Source of the DNA: Pachyseris speciosa
Taxonomy: Eukaryota > Cnidaria > Anthozoa > Scleractinia > Pachyseridae
Assembly (NCBI GenBank): GCA_016490735.1
Contig: JAEMWC010000283.1
Span: forward strand, 555,001-619,000
Reading direction: 5' to 3'
Length of the DNA: 64,000 nt
The notes under the pieces were generated by a model. It did no database searches. It saw nothing but the letters and a program-made list of their open reading frames with translations, and was not told where the DNA came from. Positions 35,513-45,307 of the stretch are shown piece by piece (positions within the stretch are counted from its first letter, which is position 1; every line of letters begins with the position of its first letter). Both the position numbers and the translations under genes were made by a program.

Positions 35513-35556
35513 TTCTAGCCGAATATGCTTATCCGTTGGTTTGTCATATAAATATA

Positions 35557-35979
35557 TTATATAATTATTCTTTTGCAAATACAATAAATTAATCCAGAAA
35601 TCTGACCACACAATGCATATTTTTTCATTAGATTCGGCGTTGCGTTCTCTGATATGGCATAACAATACCCTCTGTCTAATAAATAACGATCATGGAATCT
35701 TCCAAAAGCATCATGAAGGATACTATGTGAGTGAATTGTGTCAAAACCACCAAGTGTATATTCTAAGAACCGTGTAATGCAGCCATTTCCAGGACCAATA
35801 AGTCCTAAATCGTTATGTATATACAAAATATTGTTAATTGGAAGTATTGTTTTGAAATGCTTCAAATACAAATATTGGTACACTAAAGCTGATTTTAATA
35901 TAACATCATTAACATGGATATGTTGTTGTTTGGTTTCATTAAAAAGATGGCTCACGTATTCGATTATATCATGTATCAT
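35557..35979 (-). CDS. Polinton GPGN/HD-motif protein, copy 1
   Basis: 140 codons, intact. It contains LGLIGPGNG at about residues 57-65 and HSILHDAFGRF at about 83-93, followed by GYCYA. A GPGN loop followed by an HD pair resembles the calcium loop and catalytic His-Asp of phospholipase A2, including parvovirus-type domains, though the spacing is longer than usual; this assignment is by eye only. The protein is about 60 percent identical in appearance to 56997-57419 in copy 2. A TCTAA box sits 11 nt before the ATG. It follows the fibre gene on the same strand. Confidence 0.6.
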   Translation of the reverse strand: MIHDIIEYVSHLFNETKQQHIHVNDVILKSALVYQYLYLKHFKTILPINNILYIHNDLGLIGPGNGCITRFLEYTLGGFDTIHSHSILHDAFGRFHDRYLLDRGYCYAISENATPNLMKKYALCGQISGLIYCICKRIII

Positions 35980-35990
35980 ATATACATTTA

Positions 35991-35995
35991 TTAGA
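35991..35995 (-). promoter_or_regulatory. TCTAA box for 35557-35979 gene
   Basis: TCTAA on the minus strand with 11 nt between it and the ATG, in an AT-rich context. Confidence 0.55.
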
Positions 35996-38568
35996 TTAAT
36001 TTATCACTATCTCTAATTTTATCGCAATATCAAACGAATTTGTATTTGGATGAGAATAATCAATGGTCGTATATCCTCTATTCAAATTTTTGTTTACATT
36101 TACTGTTCTTATTGCTTTTGATAAAGAAGGTATCCTATATTCAAATATAGTTGTTGGAAAAGTAACTGGCTGGGCATTTTCTCGTTTATTCTTTATATAG
36201 ATCATACCCGGTCTTGTAGATTGGATAATATGCATATTTCTAATATAATATCCATCCAAAACTATAAAATACTTACTACCGTTCAATAATACCGGTTTTA
36301 AAACATTTTTATTGTGACCACTAGAAGCTTCACAAAATGCGTTAATATAATATATGTTCTTTTTAATTCTAAAACCATTAAGGTCGAGATCGTTGCCTAA
36401 TTTCGGCTGGTAAAGAGAAAAACCGCCTAAATCAAGAGCTGTTTCCATAATTACACCTGTAACGCTAGAACGAAAGAGATTTAAACTATTATTATGAATT
36501 CTATGGCCATTTAGATTTAAATCACCACCAAGTTTAGCATCTTTTATAAAAAAGCTATTCATATTAATATTATTTAGCATTGTTAATTCACCTTTTTGAC
36601 CATCAAACAAGTTTGATGATTTATTTATTAAAGCGTGTCCATTGAAATCTAAATCAGTCTGCATATGCATTTTATCATTTACTATTTTATAAGCTTCAAC
36701 AAAGTCGTAAACACTTGATGGAACATTTACAGCTTCACCGTCAATACCATATACAACGCAAGGAACATTGTATTTATTAGGATATGTTGGGTTAGCATTA
36801 ATATTTGTTGTACAATATAAATATTCAGGTGGTGAACTTGTCGTCGGTTTTTCAATCCATAATAAATATCTCGAATGATTCTCATTTCTGTTATCAAACT
36901 TTCTCTCTACAGTTCTATGAATTGTAATTCCACCAGTTGCACTGAGTGTTACACTACTCAGATTCATTCCTTCATAATCAGGAAATAGCCATTCTATGAT
37001 GAATGTGTATTTTCCATCTTTTATTGTATACATATTAAACCCAATTCTTGCTCGATAGGTATGGTCAGCTTCTTTATTCAAGTCTATATCAATGACTTTT
37101 TTCAAAATTATATGTGGAGAACGAGGTAAATTAGTGTAACTTTTGACAGTAAGACCATATTCAGTGCTTATTTCATCAAGGTCATTCATCAAATATTTGA
37201 AAACATTCTTTGGATGTGAAGCAGATGAAATGTGACTGCTGTCAACATAATCCTTCGTCGCCGCGTCTGTTTTTCACTGAAGGTTGAGCCAAATTAACAA
37301 TTTTGTTTCCCCCAAGTTTCAAGTCTGCCACCATCGCGTTTGTTCCGTTCAACAACAAGGCCGCCGCTCAGATGGTTCGTGAAGCTCGATTCAAAACTCT
37401 GAAATTCACCACATCGCCCTCATTTACCACATCCCCCACATTTGTCACTTTTTTACCACTCATCGACAGATCCTCATACATCGCAGTTGAACCATCTCGT
37501 CGAAGAAAATACTCATCGGTATATCTTTTTGTAGCCGCGTCGTCTAAATTTAAAGGTGGAGCTAGATCAGTAATGGCATTGTTGTTCATATTTAGATTTT
37601 GTTGTGCAATCGTATCAAGTTTAGTTCGCAAATTTTGGTCAATGTACTTTTTGTTAACAGCGTTTTCAGCTGGTGTGCTGTTATCAGCGTCTTTTAAATC
37701 CTCAATTGCGTATCCAGCCATGTTTAGATTGCCCAGGGCCGGATCGGTTCCGTCACGTTTCAAAATACTCGCGATTTCTGAATCAATGTAGCTTTTATTT
37801 GTGGCGTGAAGGATATCTTTGGGGTAGCCTAGCTTGGTAATAAGATGCTCACCCATGTCAAGGTTGCCAGTCATTGCAACGCTTCCATCTCAAGGCCGAA
37901 TGCTGACCACCCGTTATATTATGATCCACGTATACCTTTGTGGCAACGTCTTTATCACTTGTTGGTGTTGCTACATTGTTATTTTATTATTGCCTAAATT
38001 GAGAGAACCAGTCATTGCAATACTTCCATCGAGTTTCAAAAAATTATTGTTTACAAAGTTTCTATTTACAGCTGAATAACCAAAATCTTGGGTTATTTGA
38101 TATGCCGAACAGTTCATTATTATTCATGCTGATAGGTGCATAAATTACACCACCTGTATTTTTATTAAGGAAATCAGCTGTTTTATTGGCAACGTATGAT
38201 TTGTTTACACTATCTTTAGCACTTGTGGGTGTTGCAATATTTGTTATTTTATTATTGCCTAAATTGAGAGAACCAGTCATGGTAATTGAACCATCTTTCT
38301 TCACAAAGTTGGAATCAACATAACTTCGACTTGTTTTATCATTAATCGCGTTGTCCTGCTTGGCGTTTTCATCATCAAAATAAGATTTATTCGCACTGTC
38401 TTTATCATCTGTTGGTGTTGCTACATTTGTCAAACGTTTGTTTTGTATATCATAATTTCCATCTTCTGTTAATTTGAATCCAACACCATCAGCTCCTTTT
38501 GGGCCTATTTTACCCATTCCTTTATGACCTACGTGATCTTGATTTGGTAAGAAGTTGAATATACCCAT
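35996..38568 (-). pseudogene. Polinton fibre protein, copy 1 (broken into three frames)
   Basis: This corresponds to the intact 1181-residue gene at 58443-61988. The N-terminal frame (38568-38062) has a short Gly-X-Y tract (GPKGADG) and fibre repeats such as LNLGNNKITNIATPTSAKDS. The middle frame (37874-37368) carries repeats with NLNMNNNAITDLAPP. The C-terminal frame (37192-35996) carries a beta-rich domain beginning NDLDEISTEYGLTV and further fibre repeats. The frames are separated by small indels near 37200-37370 and 37875-38060, and the first two copies of the about 180-residue domain present in copy 2 are missing. It is a non-functional relic of a receptor-binding spike. Confidence 0.8.
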
Positions 38569-39220
38569 ATACTATTAGATAAGATATTACCATAAAAGTT
38601 TCTCTTCACCGTTTTCATTGGCTTGTCAACATAACAAAAAGAATATGGTTTTTTAGTTGCTTCAATATACTTTTGTTTATCAATTCCAAGCTCTTGGGAT
38701 ATTACATTTCTTTCTCTTGATGATGGGAAGTCGTAGAGGCAGAAATGGCTGCAATTGAGCCTAATAGATTTTGGGCATCCATAGAATGACTGAGTGAGAT
38801 ATACACATGACGCGTTACGATCACGCCCTTGAATAAAATAGTTTATAATTTGATCTTGTTTTTTATCCGTTACAAAATCATCAAACACAATTAACCGCTG
38901 CAAATCTGTGTCTTGAAGTTGTTCAACGGGTAAAATTTCATCTGGACTACAAATTAAAACGGGACAACCAACTTGTTTGCTTATTTTATCCATTTTTTGC
39001 TGGAGAAATTGATACTTGTCCTGATCAAGATTTTTTGCGTATAAATGTATCTGATCGTAATAGACGAATGGTTCTAAAATTAAATGTAAAAAAGCGTAGT
39101 CTTCCCAGATCCACTGTTACCTGCTGGGAGCATTCTAAATGTATCTTTAGTCATATACGGATATAACTGTCTAAAAGACTTGTTTGAATCCTGAGAATTG
39201 TCATAGTTTGGTATTTCCAT
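38529..39220 (-). pseudogene. Polinton genome-packaging ATPase (FtsK/HerA type), copy 1
   Basis: It begins with ATG at 39218-39220. The frame carries the Walker A segment (GNSGSGKTT) then loses one T in a T-run near 39090, which shifts it out of frame. From 38993 the original frame resumes and carries the Walker B strand LIVFDDF and the C-terminal TQSFYGCPKSIRLNCSHF block. The 3' end now runs past the usual stop and overlaps the fibre start. It would drive DNA into the capsid if intact. It is divergently arranged with the coiled-coil gene, sharing the 39230-39246 promoter. Confidence 0.85.
38575..38579 (-). promoter_or_regulatory. TCTAA box for fibre gene, copy 1
   Basis: TCTAA lies only 6 nt from the ATG, whereas the equivalent in copy 2 is at 12 nt; this is consistent with a small deletion in this decaying copy. 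Confidence 0.45.
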
Positions 39221-39229
39221 ATAGTAATA

Positions 39230-39246
39230 GTTTAGATTAGTCTAAC
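39230..39246. promoter_or_regulatory. bidirectional palindromic TCTAA promoter, copy 1
   Basis: GTTTAGATTAGTCTAAC is a near-palindrome presenting TCTAA on each strand, one toward the ATPase ATG at 39220 and one toward the ATG at 39257, each with an 11-nt gap. The same 17 bases occur at 62905-62921 in copy 2. Confidence 0.7.
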
Positions 39247-39256
39247 GCAATTGTAT

Positions 39257-40128
39257 ATGGATATTGAGCGAATGAAAAGGTTGCTTCAAAGTGGAATTGA
39301 AGCTGGGAATAAGACGAGAGAAGTTCATGAGGTTATCAAGACTTATGAAAACGCAAAACAGGATGCATATGATACAACATCAGAATTATTAAAACCTTCT
39401 ATTGATGCTCAGATGAAGGTTAAAAAACTATTGACGATAAACAGGATGAAGTTATTAAACAGTTGAAACAAAATCAAAAAGCATTGACAAGTGGATTTGA
39501 AGATCTTATGCTTCTGAATACATTACCCGAACAAGAAAAAACGGAAACAACGAAATTACCAGTAGACTACAAACCAAAAATGATGTCTGATAAGAAGCCG
39601 TCTTATAAGTCTAATATCGACAAGGGTTTGACACCAGATGAGATGCAAACATTAATAAAATACAAGTTAGTTCCCCGATCAGAACTTTTAGATATGCAAA
39701 TGGATGGAACGATTAATATTAATGACTATTCTGCAAATATTGGGGAATTAACCAAAAATATTGGACGTCAAAAAGGTCAACTATCAAGTAGTCAAAAATT
39801 GAAAGATAATAATAAAGAAAAATTACATGAATTAACACAAGACATCAAAACATTAAAAAAAAATCGAAAAAGAATTGATGTTATTGAAGAGGGCTCAAAG
39901 ACAATTGGCGAGGGTTTGAGAAAAAAACAATATGGAGCAGGTGTTGTTTATTACAATGATGTGAGAGACTTGCTTTCACGACTCCAGTTACTTGGAGGAT
40001 CTATTTTTGCCGGTAATAACAGTACAAGTGTTAGAGATGAGTTTGTGAAGATATTGCACGTGTTAAGTAGATTGGGTGTTGTTGGAAATAAAGAGCTCAA
40101 TGGGATAATAACTAAATATCTACTCTAA
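39257..40128 (+). pseudogene. Polinton coiled-coil protein, copy 1 (frameshifted)
   Basis: Homologue of the intact 62932-63798 gene. The first frame (MDIERMKRLL..., to 39466) and second frame (39463-40128, ..ALTSGFEDLMLLNTLP.. to GNKELNGIITKYLL) are joined by a frameshift and small deletion around 39420-39465. It is rich in Lys/Glu with heptad-like stretches around SQKLKDNNKEKLHELTQDIK. The ATG at 39257, not the in-frame TTG six bases earlier, fits the 11-nt promoter spacing. The function is unknown, but location between ATPase and penton suggests a virion or assembly role. Confidence 0.75.
40124..40128 (+). promoter_or_regulatory. TCTAA box for penton gene, copy 1
   Basis: TCTAA overlaps the preceding gene's stop and is 6 nt from the ATG; copy 2 has 11 nt here, the difference being five bases missing in copy 1. 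Confidence 0.5.
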
Positions 40129-40134
40129 TAGTAT

Positions 40135-40916
40135 ATGACGGAAATCTCATTGCGATTCAACAGTAAAAATAGAGACATAATCGGTGTCAGTCAAAGTCAT
40201 GATTTTACAAAGAGATTTAATACTCCTCTCAAGTTATCAAATGAAATGAAATACGAAATCGCTGTAAAAACTATCAATATGACATATTCTTGGTATAATA
40301 TCAGACAATCTTTTGGAAACAATCAAATAAAATACAGCCATGACAAAGGTGCAAACTGGGAAACAATAACTTTTGCTGATGGCATGTATTCATACGACGA
40401 TATCAATAATTACATCCACGAATACATGAGAAAAAATAATCATTTGGTTGTTGGTGACCCAGATGATGCAAAAAAGAAGTACGGCGTCAATATGTTTTTC
40501 GTTTTATCAACATACCGTATTTTAATTGAACTTGATGAAAGTTATCGTGTGGATTTGAGAAATCTTGATTTCAGAAAACTTATCGGTTTGAGTCAAAATT
40601 AGTTTCGGCCACAGAATATGGAACAAATCTTCCGGACATCACTAGAGGGGTAGATGAAATTTATATGAACTGTGATAAAGTTATTGACAGCATCGTTGAT
40701 GGGAATAGCACAAGTACTATTGCTGTTATTCCAGTTACCAATCTAGTCAGATCTTTACCCTTTACTTACAAACGTCGTTTTCTTTCATATAATCCAGTTT
40801 CAACCCATACAATCATTTCAATACATTTTTATGTCACTGATTCTTCTGGAGCACCAGTTCATTTGAATGGTATAGATTGGTATATTGAGATATTCTTGAG
40901 AGGAACGCCAATTTAG
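40135..40916 (+). pseudogene. Polinton penton (minor capsid) protein, copy 1, frameshifted
   Basis: The first 155 codons start MTEISLRFNSKNRD and end GLSQN; a frameshift near 40600 leads into a second frame with LPDITRGVDEIY, then LVRSLPFTYKRRF and a C-terminal NGIDWYIEIFLRGTPI. This order, position between the coiled-coil and capsid genes and the hydrophobic DW-containing C-terminus fit the single-jelly-roll vertex protein of Polintons. Assembly would place it at capsid vertices. Identification rests on gene order and motif resemblance. Confidence 0.65.
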
Positions 40917-40932
40917 TGCAATCAAATAGTAT

Positions 40933-41233
40933 ATGAAGCGATTTGAGTTTAAGAAATATAGTGAAGAACAACATGGCGAGGGTGTCCTAACGGACATAAT
41001 TAAAACAGTTGGGAAAAAAGCAGCTGAAAAAAACAGCTACAACAGTTGGCGATTATGCTGGCAAAAAAGCTGGTGATAAAATAATTGAACTTTTAAGCAA
41101 AAGAAAAGAAAAACCAAAACCTAAAAATGAAAAGACAAAACCCAAACCTTTATCACAAAATGAAGTGAATGAAAGACTCGGTCAGCTTTTAGGAGGTACG
41201 CTAAAGAAAAACAAAACTCCTATTTTTATCTAA
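40933..41233 (+). pseudogene. small basic core-like protein, frameshifted
   Basis: It starts MKRFEFKKYSEEQHGEG and runs to GKKAAEK, then a one-base change near 41025 moves the rest to another frame: TATTVGDYAGKKAGDKIIEL, followed by a Lys/Pro tract and LLGGTLKKNKTPIFI. It is extremely Lys-rich. LLGG-T fits the adenain-type cleavage pattern (Leu/Ile/Met-x-Gly-Gly-x), so it may be a protease-processed DNA-binding or membrane-lytic virion protein. It lies just upstream of the major capsid gene. Confidence 0.55.
41229..41233 (+). promoter_or_regulatory. TCTAA box for major capsid gene
   Basis: TCTAA overlapping the stop of the upstream gene and exactly 11 nt from the capsid start at 41245; this supports the TTG there as a mutated ATG. 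Confidence 0.6.
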
Positions 41234-41244
41234 CCCATTAATAT

Positions 41245-42531
41245 TTGTCAAATTATCGAGAATCTAAATATATTGAACGATATGAAGATATTGTCTTTGA
41301 AATTGAGACGGCATTCAATACTGTAGTTGCAAACAATGCTCATCAGAAGAAAACTGGTTATCGTTTTGTCGTCGATAACAGCGGAGAAACTACACCATTC
41401 GATTGGTTCAATGCTCGTTTAAATGTTGATTTCACTGTAAAGAAGCTTGCAGATGGAGCTGATATAGCTGCAGATGATCGAAACGGAACGGTAAATTCAT
41501 CTCTTTCTCTTATAAATACAATAAATGTAAAAATAAATGGTGTTGATGTTTATGAGTGCCGAGATGCTAACCAAGCAACAAACATCAAAAACTTGTTGCA
41601 ATACTCTCAAGGTTATGCTTCGAGTCAAGGAACAAATGAGTTCTTCTATCTTGACACTAACAGACATGCTGAGGACAGAGTAGCTCAAGCTAATTATAAC
41701 AAAGGATTTGCATCTCGTAAACTGTTGTTGAATGGTGTAAATGGTACTGTAAATGCAGAAATACCATTGAATAGATATGGATTTTTCAAGAGCTTGTGGA
41801 ATGAACTTTTGCCTAATTCGAAAATAGAGTTGGACCTAACACTTGAAAGTGACGCAAATTTAATTTGGTAGGCTGCTGATAATTGTCGTGTGGTTCTAAC
41901 CAAATTTCAATTAATTGTCCCACGTATTATTTTCAATGCAGAAGGAAAGTCATTATACATGAGCAAATATCTTGATACAAGAAAGTGGACTTACTTGAGA
42001 GAAATGGTTGAGAGAGGTAACTCAACGAGGCAACAGGCAGCTAATTTCCGTATTTCAACAGGAATAAACAAACCGAGGCATGTATTTGTTTTCATAATCA
42101 ATGGTGCAAATGATGAATCTCAGACAGCCAATAAATTCTTGTATAACACATTTTCAGTTGTAAATAACCGAACAATGACGAGTTGCCATCTTGAGGTAGG
42201 CAATGGAATTGATTATCCGGAGGTTCACTATAAACCTTCAACAGAACCATCAAGGGTATTCAGAGATGTTTTGAAGTATGTCCAAGGCATAAACGATTTT
42301 AGTGATAGCACATTGCTTAACAGGGGTAACTTCGGCTCCATATTCCCTTTCATTTATTTCGATTTAACAAAACAGAAACAGGACATTCGTGATGGGACGA
42401 CAAAATTAACTTTCAAATGCACTTTGAATGGCGGAACAAACGCAGATTATAGTGTTTATGCATTGGTCCTCTATGACCAGGATGTTGAGATGAGAAAGAC
42501 TGATGGAAAATTGACTCTGAGATCGATGTAA
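41245..42531 (+). pseudogene. Polinton major capsid protein (double jelly roll), one nonsense codon
   Basis: 428 codons in one frame, broken only by TAG at 41869-41871 after DANLIW; a C-to-T change from CAG would explain it. The N-terminus (SNYRESKYIERYED) begins at a TTG where an ATG is expected. Blocks typical of Polinton capsid proteins include HQKKTGYRFVVDNSGETTPFDWFNARLNVDF (quoted in parts: FDWFNARLNVDF), LVLYDQDVEM near the end, and the predominantly beta composition. In the virion it would form the hexon-like shell. It is flanked by the core-like and membrane-active genes. Confidence 0.85.
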
Positions 42532-42565
42532 GGAGAAAGGTTTTCTTATCTTAAATACAATTTAG

Positions 42566-42570
42566 TCTAA
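42566..42570 (+). promoter_or_regulatory. TCTAA box for membrane-active protein gene
   Basis: TCTAA 11 nt before the ATG at 42582, with TATATTATATG in between. Confidence 0.6.
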
Positions 42571-42581
42571 ACATATATTAT

Positions 42582-43392
42582 ATGACTACCTATCATCCTC
42601 ATGGAGTGACACTTTCTCCAGGTCAGAAAGAAAAGCTGGCAAAAGCAATTAAATCAAATTCAGCAGTAGATTATCAAACAAATAATTATCTGGAAATGAT
42701 CAACTCATGTTAACTAAAAGACAAATCAATAAACTGATTAAATCGAAAAAAATGAATAAAGGATCAGACATCAAAATATCAAAAACACAAATCAGAAAAG
42801 CCGTTAAAAACGGTGGTTCTCTTTGGACAAGTTTGTTTTCACTAGGTGCAAAAGCAGTCCCGGCTCTGGCAACAGGTGCTCTTTCAGCTCTTGGGAGTAT
42901 GGGAATTAATAAACTATTTGGGAAGAAACAAAAGGGGGGTTTTCTCATTCCTCAAGATAAAATTAATCAATTCATAAATTACAGAAATATGCTGACAAAG
43001 AAGCAGAAAGAAGATATCATCAATGCTATGCAGTCGGGTGGACAACTTATTATCAATCCAACGAAGACTCAAATTGGAAAAGGAATCAGTTCAATATTGA
43101 TGAGTTGGGGAATTCCCCTTACCATTGAAGCAATTAAAAAATTAACTGGAAAGGTTTTACACGTTGAACACAGCCGTCCTAGATGATCATTACCCGTGCA
43201 TGTTCCAGATTCAATTGCGATGGCGGGAGAAAATGGGGGGAAACACTGGCAATCACCACCCGTCGTAGGTACATGGGAAAACCCAATTGGTTTTGGAATG
43301 AAAAAAAAAAAAAGATAGGAAATGGTCTTCTCCTGGGACCGAACTCACCTTTTACCAAGGCAAAAATACCAATTTTGGGGACAATACTTTAA
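42582..43392 (+). pseudogene. Polinton membrane-active virion protein, several frameshifts
   Basis: It starts MTTYHPHGVTLSPGQKEKL, shifts frame near 42680, continues in the frame LSGNDQLMLTKRQINKLIKS through IKISKTQIRKAVKNGG and a hydrophobic amphipathic helix ALATGALSALGSMGINKLFG, then QKGGFLIPQDKI. Near 43186 and again in the A-run at 43300-43314 it shifts once more before ending NGLLLGPNSPFTKAKIPIL. The hydrophobic Gly/Ala helix and GGFLIP resemble proteins of adintovirus-like elements thought to act on membranes. The N-terminal 65 residues are paralogous to 44320-44589. Confidence 0.7.
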
Positions 43393-43979
43393 GATTCATA
43401 AATAAACCATTATCCAACTTTGATTTATTGGATTGGGCTAAACAACTCAACATAAAACATTTCAGAGTTGTTTATTCTAGGGGCAATTTACCGAGACAAA
43501 TCAGAAACAAAGAATGTGGAATCGTTAATCTTGACAGCAGAATTGGTAGAGGCACTCATTGGGTATGTTATAGAATTAAAGATGGGTTTTATTGTGAGTA
43601 TTTTGATTCCTTCGGATTAATGATGCCGCTTGAAGTTCAAAAATATATGGCTACAAGTGGGAAACAATTGGAATATTCCGGAGATGAAATACAGGAAAGA
43701 GATTCCGTTTTGTGTGGATACTGGTGTCTGTACTATCTCCTTGAGAGACAAAAAGGTAGATCAATCCTAAATACAATACATAATTCCAAATTCAGTTCAA
43801 ATAACCACAGATTCATCATAGACTACTTCAAAAGAAGGACTTCCAGCTCTGGAGGCAATATTGTAAAACCCAAATTTTACAATAATTTTCGAATGCGTAA
43901 TCAAGATTTATTGGAGTGGTGTAATTATTTGAAAATATCCATTAATAATATTTTAGCCAGAGATGAAAGAGTTCCATAA
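43392..43979 (+). CDS. adenain/Ulp1-type cysteine protease, first domain
   Basis: The frame is open from 43392 (RFINKPLSNFDLLDW) and has no nearby ATG, so the start is uncertain. The catalytic set is visible: His in GTHWVCY (about residue 58 from 43392), Asp in YFDSFG (about 74), and Cys in SVLCGYWCLYYL (about 113), with the Gln-bearing EIQERDS just before it. It would process virion proteins during maturation. The frame continues after LSG-type linker GGNIVKPKF into NILARDERVP and then meets TAA at 43977-43979, beyond which a second protease-like domain continues in the same frame. Confidence 0.75.
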   Translation, partial: RFINKPLSNFDLLDWAKQLNIKHFRVVYSRGNLPRQIRNKECGIVNLDSRIGRGTHWVCYRIKDGFYCEYFDSFGLMMPLEVQKYMATSGKQLEYSGDEIQERDSVLCGYWCLYYLLERQKGRSILNTIHNSKFSSNNHRFIIDYFKRRTSSSGGNIVKPKFYNNFRMRNQDLLEWCNYLKISINNILARDERVP

Positions 43980-44306
43980 TTTTTCATTCACAATCTCGAT
44001 TACCACGATGATCCAGGTAGTCATTGGGTAGCAACTTACATTGAACATGATGTTATAAATTATTTTGACAGTTTCGGCAGAGATCCATTTGAAGAGATGG
44101 TGGATTATGCCGAGAAATATAATTTAACTTTGCTTTACCAAAGCAATCAAATTCAAAACAAATTTACACAAACATGTGGATATTGGTGTTTGTATTTTCT
44201 GAATGAAATGAATAAAGGAACTTCTTATCCTGATTTTTTGGAAGTGTTTGATAATGACACAATGAAGAGTGAAAGGTTTATTGAGAAATATTTTAAGAAT
44301 ATCTAA
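43980..44306 (+). pseudogene. second protease-like domain, same frame after a stop
   Basis: Immediately after the TAA the same frame reads FFIHNLDY, GSHWVATYIEHDVINYFDSF (His and Asp of the triad), then QNKFTQTCGYWCLYFLNEMN (Gln and Cys) and ends YFKNI. So all catalytic positions are repeated in a shorter second domain. Either the two domains were one protein and TAA 43977-43979 is a nonsense mutation, or this is a separate gene lacking a start. It is distinct enough from the first domain that it is not a recent duplicate. Confidence 0.65.
44302..44306 (+). promoter_or_regulatory. TCTAA box for 44320 gene
   Basis: TCTAA ends the preceding frame (ATC TAA) and stands 13 nt from the ATG, with ATTATATAA between. 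Confidence 0.5.
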
Positions 44307-44319
44307 TTCAATTATATAA

Positions 44320-44589
44320 ATGTCTAAACTTTTTGAAATCAGTGTAACCCTATCCGAAGGACAACGATTAAAAATTCATAATTTTCATAAACGAGGTGGA
44401 AATCGTACTATAAAAATAAGGCTTTCTAAATTTAATTTAAACGGAAATGACATACTTCATGTTTTAATTGGAACAAAATTAAAACTTGAATCTGAAAGAA
44501 AAAAATGGATGAATGGATTAGATATTCGTATTTTTCCATTATGTGACATTGAAATAATGGATAATGATGATATATATTTGAACTATTAA
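44320..44589 (+). CDS. small Polinton protein paralogous to the membrane-active protein N-terminus
   Basis: 89 codons, intact. The order SVTLSEGQRLKIHNF, TIKIRLSKFNLNGNDILHVL and MNGLDIRIF matches the order VTLSPGQKEKL, LSGNDQLML and NKGSDIKIS of the 42582 gene. The hydrophobic helix is absent. The function is unknown. It could be a free-standing interaction domain. Confidence 0.6.
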   Translation: MSKLFEISVTLSEGQRLKIHNFHKRGGNRTIKIRLSKFNLNGNDILHVLIGTKLKLESERKKWMNGLDIRIFPLCDIEIMDNDDIYLNY

Positions 44590-44694
44590 TATAAGTAAAT
44601 ATTATGTTCATGTTTGATCTTGTATATAAAATTGAAAGTGATATAAATAAGGACGTCAGTTCTTGTGAAAAACTAGTTCCCGTCAGTTTAACAT

Positions 44695-45064
44695 TAGAGA
44701 GCTTAAGCAACGACGACGGCAACGGCAACGAAAACGTCATTTGAAAATGTAACTTCTCGTTATCGTAACTCTTTCGCTATTATTCCAACTTCTGTAAGTT
44801 GTAAAATGTGGGCGAACTATCCTGGAGCTAAATTAGCAAGAACGGCGTTGAAGTTGGGAAAAAGAAAGAAGAGTTCGCCGTCATAGGCTCACGTACTCCA
44901 CAAAACCTAAAATTTGGTCATTTCACGTTGTTGTTTTGCTGAGGACGGCAAAGAAATGCACCAAAATGTAAAACGCACGTGCAGAGCCACTGTTTTTCCT
45001 AATTAAGCGTACTGTTTTGTGACGTTCTCGTTGCCGTCGCCGTTGTTGTTGCTTAAGCTCTCTA
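44695..45064. mobile_element. MITE with TAGAGAGCTTAAGC ends
   Basis: The left end reads TAGAGAGCTTAAGCAACGAC and the inverse of the right end reads TAGAGAGCTTAAGCAACAAC, with terminal inverted repeats of about 45 bp that continue with GGC and CAACG words and an ACGTCA-type end. It is flanked by TA/TTA. There is no ORF. The GC-rich ends contrast with the AT-rich gene it interrupts, showing that it arrived after the Polinton. Confidence 0.8.
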
Positions 45065-45290
45065 TTAAATGAACGACAACGAGAGAAAATAATAAACAAT
45101 CATGAAATAAACAATAAATTTATCAAATTAAAATTAGAATCTAAGAACTTATTCGGTTTTGATGTAATTTTGGTTAAGCAAGATGACAAAGAATCAATTA
45201 AGAAAAATTCTAAATGTAAAAATAATATGATTTTGAATGTTTATAATTATCATTATATATTTCTCGACAATGAAGGTGAATATAGATTAA

Positions 45291-45295
45291 TCTAA
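45291..45295 (+). promoter_or_regulatory. TCTAA box for zinc-ribbon/phospholipase gene
   Basis: TCTAA is also the stop of the upstream frame and stands 12 nt from ATG 45308. Confidence 0.55.
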
Positions 45296-45307
45296 CTTAT
45301 ATGTATA

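Larger units (their letters stand above)
44604..45295 (+). pseudogene. Polinton hypothetical gene split by a MITE
   Basis: The frame MFMFDLVYKIESDINKDVSS to LVPVSL is interrupted at 44695 by a 370-bp inverted-repeat element and resumes at about 45065 as NERQREKIINNHEINNKF, ending EGEYRLI and TAA at 45293-45295. The remaining protein would be about 105 residues, Lys/Asn/Ile-rich, and unrecognised. Its start lacks a clear TCTAA box. Confidence 0.55.

Noticed and set aside
37303..37791. 162-codon plus ORF opposite the fibre relic
   Set aside because: It is antisense shadow of the fibre repeats; the same happens at 60751-61194 opposite the intact fibre.
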